A DNA stretch of 36,360 nucleotides, taken from the IMG/VR virus record IMGVR_UViG_3300017756_000044, positions 1 to 36,360 of that record; one strand, given 5' to 3'. Shown piece after piece: positions 8,151-13,891 of this stretch. Positions within the stretch are counted from its first letter, which is position 1, and every line of letters begins with the position of its first letter. The notes below the pieces were generated by a model. That model searched no databases and had not been told where the DNA came from. It worked only from the letters and a program-made list of their open reading frames with translations. Both the position numbers and the translations under genes were made by a program. This stretch comes from a virus.

Positions 8151-8321
8151 ATGAACGATTTGGACGTCAGCCCCACTGCGGACGATTGCGTGAGGGTGTG
8201 CCTGACAGAGGAAGGGATCACGAGCTGTTGCAACGTGTCATCTTGGCACTTAGTGAAGTCGCATCGTCGGCAACTGCAGAATGCGAATGCAAAGAAAGCA
8301 GCGGACGCTTATAGGCACTAA
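8151..8321 (+). CDS. Possible small plus-strand gene (56 aa), opposite to its neighbours
   Basis: ATG 8151 to TAA 8321: begins MNDLDVSPTADDCVRV and ends NAKKAADAYRH, with four cysteines and a basic C-terminal helix. It lies in the only non-coding stretch of the minus-strand head/packaging region (8100-8416). No convincing promoter was seen; an AGAGG lies 13 bases upstream of the start. It could instead be a chance reading frame in a leader region. If real, it is an isolated antisense gene within a long minus-strand unit. Confidence 0.35.
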   Translation: MNDLDVSPTADDCVRVCLTEEGITSCCNVSSWHLVKSHRRQLQNANAKKAADAYRH

Positions 8322-8350
8322 AAAGCCCCAGCGGCTCGACTCGCTGAGGC
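8320..8350 (-). terminator. Intrinsic terminator between packaging and head genes
   Basis: On the minus strand a 9-base-pair stem (GCCTCAGCG / CGCTGGGGC, one G-U pair) with an 8-base loop is followed by five U residues. It lies after the basic protein gene (stop at 8417) and before the acidic small gene, so it separates the terminase transcript from the portal-capsid transcript. Confidence 0.8.
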
Positions 8351-8416
8351 CAGGAACCCACTTGCCCAATGAAACCTGAGACCCATTAACTCAGGCAACG
8401 TGCTGAGCGTAGCAGG

Positions 8417-9406
8417 TCAGCTCCTACGGCGCTTTACTGGCCGAAACTTATACAGCGGCGCGGATTTGCCTAAAAGGCTTAATTGAGTGCCGGTGCGTTG
8501 CCTTTTCACGCGAGCATTTGGAGTTGTGCTGCCTAGACCTGTTGCGCCAGTCTTTCTCGTCCGAAATAGAACCGACTCTCTACGGAATTTCTGAGCGGCT
8601 TTTGATTGCTGCCTAGTGCGGACCACAAGCGAAGACTTCTTAGGCGCCTTTGATCTTTTTACTGTCGATTTCAAGCCAGACGCCCTCACCGTATTAGGTG
8701 CTGGCACTGGGTTACGCGAAAGCAGCTCACGTCGGCCCAGCATCCTGTTGGACGGCTTGGCCTTGACTGGTTTTGCGGCTGCGATCTTTTGCCGTGGCGT
8801 TTGCGCTGCAATTTTGTTTTTCGCACGAAGGCTCGACTGGCCTAAATCATTGAACCGGCCTGGCTTGTTTCGGTTTGGCTTCTGCGTGCTGTATTTGATT
8901 CGGGTGTTGATCGATGACTGAACCGACTTGATCTTGTCCGCCCGGCTTGCGCCTGACGAGTTAAGCCCAGACACCCCGCCAGCTTTACGGCTGAGAAATC
9001 CTTTGGCCCTTACGGCCACCTGAGTGCGGTTCAGCGCCTTAACGCCTTGCCGCCCGCCAGTTGTTGTGGAGACTTTATTCACACGATCCGCAATTCTTGA
9101 AACTTTGTCAGCTGAGACCTTTTTCGACTTGCGCTTCGCCGCTGTCGGCTTCGCTGCTGCTGGCTTACCGGTGGCCCGTGCGCTATTGGCCGCTGCTGGC
9201 TTCGCTGCGCCAGGATCCCGCTTGACTTTCCCCTTGATGGCACCTGCAGGCTTACTGCCGGTCTTTGCTTTTACGGTCTGAGTCGCCCGTTTCTTCCCAC
9301 TTTTAGTTTTCAGCCTGCCACCGCGAGCAGTGGCGCCAGTCGTAGCAAACCGCCCAATTGAGTCACGGACGTACTTCCTGCCAGACCTACCGCCGCGCTT
9401 GGCCAT
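8417..9406 (-). CDS. Very basic histone-like phage protein
   Basis: 329 residues dominated by K, R, A, S, T, P. N-terminus MAKRGGRSGRKYVRD then GRFATTGATARGGRLK; the 'RDxxGRFA' start is common in virion-associated proteins of cyanophages. Residues about 50-105 are a histone-H1-like KPAAAKP tail; the middle has SRIADRVNKVSTTTGG and the end KFRPVKRRRS. No acidic domain, no membrane segment. It follows the large terminase by 14 bases. A DNA-binding protein packaged with or acting on the genome is the obvious inference, not shown by a known domain. Confidence 0.7.
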   Translation of the reverse strand: MAKRGGRSGRKYVRDSIGRFATTGATARGGRLKTKSGKKRATQTVKAKTGSKPAGAIKGKVKRDPGAAKPAAANSARATGKPAAAKPTAAKRKSKKVSADKVSRIADRVNKVSTTTGGRQGVKALNRTQVAVRAKGFLSRKAGGVSGLNSSGASRADKIKSVQSSINTRIKYSTQKPNRNKPGRFNDLGQSSLRAKNKIAAQTPRQKIAAAKPVKAKPSNRMLGRRELLSRNPVPAPNTVRASGLKSTVKRSKAPKKSSLVVRTRQQSKAAQKFRRESVLFRTRKTGATGLGSTTPNARVKRQRTGTQLSLLGKSAPLYKFRPVKRRRS

Positions 9407-9420
9407 TGTTCAATGTTTCG

Positions 9421-10815
9421 TTAGTACAGTCTAATGCCGGTGCCACGGCCAGCCCTGCGGTGCAGTGGGTTGAGCTCACGCCAGACCAAATAGCCGGCAG
9501 CGTCATTCATGTGGTCATGCCCAGATTCTTTGTCAGGCTCCTGCCGCTCGTTATAAGCCTGCAGTTCTAGGCATTCGATCAGCTTTTTGCATCGTGGGTT
9601 GATCTGGATCCTGATTTCACCTTTCCCATTCTCCAAAGCACCCTGAAAAGCAGAAACCCGATCAGCCACCCTGGGATTGGCTTTAGGCGATTGGTTGCTG
9701 ATGCCATAGCTCGCAAGTATCTCCAGATCAGTCCTGGTTGCGTTGGTTGAGCGGTTGCCACCTGAGGCATCGGGGTAGCCGTAAAGCGTGCGGCCTGGGT
9801 AACGAGCGCAGATCTCCTGTGCCAAGGCATCAGTGTCATGCGCCCCGCTGATCTCATCGATGAAATGCAGGGCATTGCCAGACCGGATCGCCAGGGCTGC
9901 ATTCATATTGCCCACGTTGAAGTCAATCCCGATTCTCAGCGGCTCCTCAGCCAGCGGGTCATCATCGACGTTTGAGACGTGCTTGGCACGGTCAAACCGA
10001 TCGTAAACAGTGCCGGTGGCCAGGTTTTGATAGATGCCCTCTAGGTAGGCGCGGCATTGCTCTTGGGTGTAACGGCTCAGCAGGTCATCGACGAAGCCCG
10101 GCCTGAGGTTGTGGGCATTATCTGCGGTCTTCATCCGTAGCAACGCTCTGCGCTTGCCCTCCCGTGCTGCATCAGTGCCGAACGTTTGATAATGGAACCC
10201 AAACCCTTCTGGCGTTGAGTAGCAGTGGAGCTGGTTGAAGTTTCCGACCCTGATACGGCCCAGGATCTTGTCATAGGCACGCTGAGCGATCGAGGCTTTC
10301 GCAGTATCAACCTCATCGATGATTGCGAAGGCCCAATCGTCGCCCACGATGCGCTGATAATTTTCAAACGACAGGCCAAGGATTGTTGAATCACCGCCTG
10401 GGAAGTGCAGCGTATGGCTTACATACGGCGCCACTCGTGGGGTGTATGGAATGCCGAAACTATCTAAGAAGTCCTCGAATTTCGGCGCCCAGATGCGGCG
10501 GACCATATCACTGGTTGGTTCCATCACACAGCCCACAAAGCCCTGATTCAAGGCGGCCATCTTGACTGCAACGGCATGAGCACAATAGGTCTTGCCGCTG
10601 CCATAGCCAGCGCTGATGCCGATCTCAGGGATGCTGGCCGGCGCTCCACCTTGCGACGCTGCGATAGCGCTTAACCGCTCTACCTCAAACGCGCTGAGCT
10701 GGCCAGGGTTGAGCGTTGCGGCGATGCGTTCTAGGAGATCATCAACGCTTCCAACTTCTAGCCCAGCGCTGCTGTCAATTATTGATTTTGATTCAGCAGC
10801 TGGGAGGATGCTCAT
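9421..10815 (-). CDS. terL: Terminase large subunit
   Basis: 464 residues. ATPase domain: Walker A GISAGYGSGKT near residue 70, Walker B WAFAIIDEVD near 160, coupling motif HCYSTPEGF near 200. Nuclease domain: RIGIDFNVGNMNAA (first metal-binding Asp), GYPDASGGNRS and HDHMNDAAGYLVW with the late Asp residues of the RNase H-like fold. It cuts and pumps phage DNA into the prohead. The start overlaps the small subunit stop (ATGA at 10812-10815). All hallmark residues are present. Confidence 0.93.
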   Translation of the reverse strand: MSILPAAESKSIIDSSAGLEVGSVDDLLERIAATLNPGQLSAFEVERLSAIAASQGGAPASIPEIGISAGYGSGKTYCAHAVAVKMAALNQGFVGCVMEPTSDMVRRIWAPKFEDFLDSFGIPYTPRVAPYVSHTLHFPGGDSTILGLSFENYQRIVGDDWAFAIIDEVDTAKASIAQRAYDKILGRIRVGNFNQLHCYSTPEGFGFHYQTFGTDAAREGKRRALLRMKTADNAHNLRPGFVDDLLSRYTQEQCRAYLEGIYQNLATGTVYDRFDRAKHVSNVDDDPLAEEPLRIGIDFNVGNMNAALAIRSGNALHFIDEISGAHDTDALAQEICARYPGRTLYGYPDASGGNRSTNATRTDLEILASYGISNQSPKANPRVADRVSAFQGALENGKGEIRIQINPRCKKLIECLELQAYNERQEPDKESGHDHMNDAAGYLVWRELNPLHRRAGRGTGIRLY

Positions 10816-11138
10816 TTCTCAAGAATGTGAGCGATTTTTGCCATCGTGTTAATGCAACCGAGAGCAACATGCGCTTGATTGCCATTCTTGCGGCATTCCT
10901 TTTGGAGTGATGCGAGCTGGCTTAATAACTCGGCGGTGAAGGTGCGGCGATCAATGTCCCAGTCAGCTTTGAGGACGTCACGAGCAGCCGCCATGTAGTT
11001 ATCGGCTGTTGCTCGACCAACCCCCCATTCTCTCCTTGCATATTCCAAGACTTCAGACCGTACAGCGCCACTGCTGAGAAGCCTTGCTACGCGGTTGATG
11101 CGGTATTCCTTTTCAGCAGCAGTGGATTTCTTGCCCAT
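10812..11138 (-). CDS. terS: Terminase small subunit
   Basis: 108 residues, helical, with an N-terminal helix-turn-helix (INRVARLLSSGAVRSEVLEYA, then GVGRATADNYMAAARD) and a C-terminal oligomerisation helix (AELLSQLASLQKECR). That is the layout of small terminases, which recognise the packaging site. Overlaps the large subunit by ATGA and the Mom-like gene stop by ATGA at 11138. Recognition rests on size, HTH and strict position. Confidence 0.8.
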   Translation of the reverse strand: MGKKSTAAEKEYRINRVARLLSSGAVRSEVLEYARREWGVGRATADNYMAAARDVLKADWDIDRRTFTAELLSQLASLQKECRKNGNQAHVALGCINTMAKIAHILEK

Positions 11139-11890
11139 CAGTCAGCATCCTGAATCTTGGTGCTGGCCTTCGAAAGATTGGAGCGTGAGGATCGGTGATG
11201 CTCCGTCGCTGTATCGGTGGTCCCGACATTCGCCTGCTTCTCACGCATGTTGCTTTCCCCACGGTACATCGAAGCTCCCATTTCTGCAATTTGCTTAAAG
11301 GGAATACATGGCACGGTTAAGCGTTCACGAGCTTTAGGGTTCAAAAAATAGAGATAGCGCATTTGAAAACCCTGTAATGGTTTCCAAGTGCGGAATTCGG
11401 AATCCATTTTTAAGTGATGCGCTTGCATTGCGTGCATGGGTTTATTGGTTGCTGGGTTTAATCGCAAAGAATGACTGTGGCGAATGTCTGTTAAAACAAA
11501 ACCGGAAGCTCTATAAATGGTGCCGTCACCGCACTGGCAACCGTCAGCAAAGCTGATCAACCACTCAATGTGATGGTAATTCTTGCGGAGCAGCTTCATT
11601 GCAATAGAAATTGCACGGCTTTCACTGTTGCGCGGCAAACGTTCGCTAAATGCCATGCGATTCAACTCAATGAAGCCGTTCCACCGCGTGCCCTCGACAA
11701 TGTTGATTGTGCCTTTTTTGCTTAGAGGCGGTCCGAACGACATCACGCCTTCGATGTGCCCCTGCCAAAAAACGCCCAGGTGAAGCTGACTATTGGGAAC
11801 GACTTTCCCGCTGTAGTGCATTTTTTTGATCAGACGGTTGGCGTCCGTTGCCTTGATCGGCTTGACGATCAGATCCTTAGCTGAGGCCAT
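11138..11890 (-). CDS. Mom-like DNA modification protein
   Basis: About 250 residues from ATG 11890 (MASAKDLIVKPIKATDANR). The pattern KKMHYSGKVVPNSQLHLGVF, VMSFGPPLSKK, FIELNRMAFSERLPRNSESR and WLISFADGCQCGDGTIYRASGF is that of the GNAT-fold Mom family, which converts adenine in phage DNA to a carbamoylmethyl form in phage Mu and protects against restriction. The family match is by eye; the exact modification here is not known. It overlaps the ParB-fold gene by 14 bases and is coupled to small terminase. A longer reading from 11968 would lie deep inside the ParB gene and is less likely. Confidence 0.7.
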   Translation of the reverse strand: MASAKDLIVKPIKATDANRLIKKMHYSGKVVPNSQLHLGVFWQGHIEGVMSFGPPLSKKGTINIVEGTRWNGFIELNRMAFSERLPRNSESRAISIAMKLLRKNYHHIEWLISFADGCQCGDGTIYRASGFVLTDIRHSHSLRLNPATNKPMHAMQAHHLKMDSEFRTWKPLQGFQMRYLYFLNPKARERLTVPCIPFKQIAEMGASMYRGESNMREKQANVGTTDTATEHHRSSRSNLSKASTKIQDAD

Positions 11891-12506
11891 GATCTGCTTT
11901 CCAGGTAAGAAACAATTCGCAGACGCGAGCAATCGCGTTGCCGTTACTGTTTTCGTTAATGGTGTCAACGAATGGCCCCATGTCCTTCGCGACTGTTACG
12001 GCCTCAGCCACGATTTCAGCCTGTTCATCGGACAGGGTGAAAGTTTGCTGTTGCAAGGGGCTTTTATCCGCATCACTTAGCTCTGGCATTTCGTCTAGGG
12101 CTTTAATGTCGTCGTCTAGCAGCCCTGCTAAATCCTCTTGATTGAACCAAGGCGTCAGGTCGTGCTCTTCAGAGAGCTGATGGAGCATTGCTTGGTCCCA
12201 TTCGCTGAGATCAGCGGTGCGGTTGTCGGCTAGGGCAAGGCCAACCTTTTGCTCTTCTGACAGGCCGGTGCGCTTAACGGCGATGATCTCGTCACCGTCG
12301 GATTCGATGATGCGTACGTTTTTGATGCCTGCGGCTTTTGCCCCATCGATGGTGCCATTGCCAGCAAGGATGCGGTTGTCCTCGTCGATGACGATGGAGC
12401 GTGCGGCGCCATAACGCTGAAGCGATTCTTTAATCAACTCAGAGGAACGATCTGTCCTGCGTCGTGCATTTTTATGATCTGACTGCAATGAAGTTATTGA
12501 AGCCAT
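11877..12506 (-). CDS. ParB/sulfiredoxin-fold protein
   Basis: 209 residues from ATG 12506 (MASITSLQSDHKNARRRT; a TTG three codons earlier is also open). Residues 10-90 carry the ParB N-terminal pattern: KESLQRYGAARSIVIDEDNR, then ILAGNGTIDGAKAAGI and VKRTGLSEEQKVGLALADNR. The GNGTIDGA motif is the box that binds CTP in ParB and ATP in nuclease-like relatives. The rest is an acidic linker. Encoded directly before the Mom-like gene with overlapping ends, so it is probably part of DNA modification or its targeting rather than partition. Confidence 0.78.
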   Translation of the reverse strand: MASITSLQSDHKNARRRTDRSSELIKESLQRYGAARSIVIDEDNRILAGNGTIDGAKAAGIKNVRIIESDGDEIIAVKRTGLSEEQKVGLALADNRTADLSEWDQAMLHQLSEEHDLTPWFNQEDLAGLLDDDIKALDEMPELSDADKSPLQQQTFTLSDEQAEIVAEAVTVAKDMGPFVDTINENSNGNAIARVCELFLTWKADHGLS

Positions 12507-12527
12507 TTTAACCAACTATTGCAAAAT

Positions 12528-12556
12528 ATTATAGCGCAGGCTCAATGGTAGCCCAA
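12528..12556 (-). promoter_or_regulatory. Sigma-70 type promoter for ParB-Mom-terminase genes
   Basis: On the minus strand: -35 TTGGGC (12556-12551), 17-base spacer, perfect -10 TATAAT (12533-12528). It is embedded in the last codons of the zinc-ribbon gene, whose TAA stop is part of the -10 box. Predicted transcript starts about 15 bases before ATG 12506, leaving a very short leader. The -10 box is perfect; the -35 is only 3/6. Confidence 0.6.
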
Positions 12557-12870
12557 GTTCTGCCTGAGCGAATTTGGCGGATTGCATCAACTGAAACGTC
12601 GTATTGAAGCGCGAGTTCATATGGAGTGAAGACATTATTTCGCAAAAACTTTTTGATGTCAGCGACTTCAAAGGGCTGAAGCTTTGCGCTTTTTGGCGCA
12701 CCGTAGAGACGCTTTCTGTTGATGGGAATTTCAGGTGTGATCACCTGCTCAGTCCTGAACGGATGATTGCAAGCCGGGCATCGACGGTAACGAATGCGGA
12801 TGTCAACTTTGCGCCTGGTGCATGTGGTGCGGATGACGGGCTCACCGCAGTTTGGGCAATCGATTGGCAT
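12529..12870 (-). CDS. Zinc-ribbon / HTH regulator
   Basis: 113 residues. N-terminal zinc ribbon with Cys5-x2-Cys8 and Cys31-x2-Cys34 around basic strands (IRIRYRRCPACNHPFRT), similar to NrdR and phage Ogr-like ribbons. The C-terminal 50 residues form a helix-turn-helix (FEVADIKKFLRNN, then YELALQYDVSVDAIRQIRSG). A DNA-binding transcription factor is likely; late-gene activation as in P2 Ogr is one possibility. It ends inside the promoter of the next operon. Confidence 0.65.
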   Translation of the reverse strand: MPIDCPNCGEPVIRTTCTRRKVDIRIRYRRCPACNHPFRTEQVITPEIPINRKRLYGAPKSAKLQPFEVADIKKFLRNNVFTPYELALQYDVSVDAIRQIRSGRTWATIEPAL

Positions 12871-12891
12871 TTGTGTTTTAGGGGTGTGAAT

Positions 12892-12969
12892 GGCCGGGGG
12901 ATGGATCAGCCCCAGCAGCTGCCCTGTATTTCCGCGTCACGCGGTTTTGTATTTGCAGGCTCCCCGGCC
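12892..12969. other. Highly structured intergenic element
   Basis: This 78-base segment fills most of the gap between the genes ending at 12976 and starting at 12870. Its ends pair as GGCCGGGG/CCCCGGCC. Inside, CCTG/CAGG arms enclose a second hairpin CCGCG-TCA-CGCGG, which on the plus strand is followed by TTTTG. It could be a terminator for plus-strand read-through, or a folded leader of the minus-strand zinc-ribbon mRNA. No ORF fits. Confidence 0.5.
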
Positions 12970-12975
12970 TGGTCA

Positions 12976-13335
12976 TTAGCTGTCCTCCAGTTGGTCAATC
13001 GCTAAGAGAAGCTCTTCTTTGGTAGCGCCTTCTGTAACCAGTCGCTGAAGCTTTTCCGTGGGAGTTTCAGCGAAATACCATTCGCGACCGTTAATTGTCC
13101 CATCAACGTCGCCAAAAACGTTGCCACGAACATCGCCAGTAACGTTGCCACCAACGTCGCCAATAACGGAGTCCTCAATGTCGCCAAAAACATTGCCACC
13201 AATATCGCCGTAAACGTCGCCCTGAACTTTGCCGTAGATGTCGGTTTTAACGCCTGAGATGAACCAACCGCCGTCTACCCCTTTTTCAACGAAGATGAGA
13301 TCAAGGAGTTCGTCGCGTGTGATCTGATTAGTCAT
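12976..13335 (-). CDS. Tetrapeptide-repeat protein, (D/N)-V-x-G type
   Basis: 119 residues. After an N-terminal helix (TNQITRDELLDLIFVEKG) come about twelve tandem units of four residues, such as KVQG DVYG DIGG NVFG, running from about residue 35 to 82. The C-terminus is a helical cap (TEKLQRLVTEGATKEELLLAIDQLED). Such strict period-four Val-x-Gly repeats predict a small beta-solenoid, similar in flavour to bactofilin-type or 'GDVxGNV' phage proteins. Function unknown. A GGAG lies about 12 bases before ATG 13335. Confidence 0.7.
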   Translation of the reverse strand: MTNQITRDELLDLIFVEKGVDGGWFISGVKTDIYGKVQGDVYGDIGGNVFGDIEDSVIGDVGGNVTGDVRGNVFGDVDGTINGREWYFAETPTEKLQRLVTEGATKEELLLAIDQLEDS

Positions 13336-13371
13336 TGAGAGTTAATCTCCAATTAGTTTTAAGCGAGGAGC

Positions 13372-13395
13372 GCAGGAAAAGGGGCCGAAGCCCCA
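13372..13395 (-). terminator. UUCG-loop hairpin, copy 1
   Basis: On the minus strand GGGGC-TTCG-GCCCC (13394-13381) is followed by TTTTCC. It lies just after the stop of the gene at 13403-13591 and upstream of the tetrapeptide-repeat gene. The 24 bases are identical to copy 2. The UUCG loop makes a very stable hairpin; it may attenuate transcription or protect an mRNA end. Confidence 0.6.
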
Positions 13396-13402
13396 GCAGC
13401 GG

Positions 13403-13591
13403 TCATGGTTGGTCGATGTAGTGGATTCGGTAGTAAGAGTCAGAGATGAAGGTGTTTACCTGAAAGGTCCGCTTGCCCTCCCACTCTCGGTTAAGGGAGT
13501 CAACCGCTGTCTGGGCTTTGGCTTCGTCGATGTACCAAGGGCCAAGGGTGACGCCTTCGGTTTGGGGCGCGAAATAACGAGTTGCGGTCAT
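13403..13591 (-). CDS. Small protein of unknown function
   Basis: 62 residues from ATG 13591 (MTATRYFAPQTEGVTLGPWY), with a TTG three codons upstream also open. Predicted alpha/beta: IDEAKAQTAVDSLNREWEGK is a helix, FQVNTFISDSYYRIHYID two strands. No family recognised. It is bracketed by two identical UUCG hairpins, so it may be a separately processed mRNA unit. Confidence 0.6.
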   Translation of the reverse strand: MTATRYFAPQTEGVTLGPWYIDEAKAQTAVDSLNREWEGKRTFQVNTFISDSYYRIHYIDQP

Positions 13592-13609
13592 GAATCTCAA
13601 GCGAAGGGG

Positions 13610-13633
13610 GCAGGAAAAGGGGCCGAAGCCCCA
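13610..13633 (-). terminator. UUCG-loop hairpin, copy 2
   Basis: The same 24 bases as copy 1: GGGGC-TTCG-GCCCC on the minus strand (13632-13619) followed by TTTTCC, now between the genes ending at 13640 and starting at 13591. The sequence beyond it (CTTCGCTTGAGATT) also resembles that beyond copy 1, so a whole leader module is duplicated. Confidence 0.6.
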
Positions 13634-13639
13634 TGGCAG

Positions 13640-13828
13640 TCAGACGGTAGAAACAAACTCGCCATCTTCAAACATGCGAACCACATAACCTCGACCATTG
13701 TCAAACAAATCAAAAGTCTCACCAGGGCAGGCAGTTGCAACCCACAAGGCGAGAGCCTCTACAGCGCGGGCTTTGGATTCGTAGCGATAAATAGTTGAGC
13801 TGACTTGAACAGTTGAAAGGTCAAGCAT
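13640..13828 (-). CDS. Small protein of unknown function
   Basis: 62 residues starting MLDLSTVQVSSTIYRYESKA; a helix (KARAVEALALWVATA) is followed by two strands (ETFDLFDNGRGYVVRMF). The order helix then strands resembles the neighbouring 62-residue gene, so the two may be distant duplicates. ATG start at 13828. The 63 bases between this gene and the helicase stop hold no further ORF. No family recognised. Confidence 0.55.
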   Translation of the reverse strand: MLDLSTVQVSSTIYRYESKARAVEALALWVATACPGETFDLFDNGRGYVVRMFEDGEFVSTV

Positions 13829-13891
13829 TTGCTTAAAGCGAAGGGTGCCATCTCTGGCGTGATCACAGTGTAGACCATCTAAAGCGTTTTG

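Noticed and set aside
12604-13005. 133-codon plus-strand ORF
   Set aside because: Antisense to the zinc-ribbon gene and the structured element; low-quality composition.
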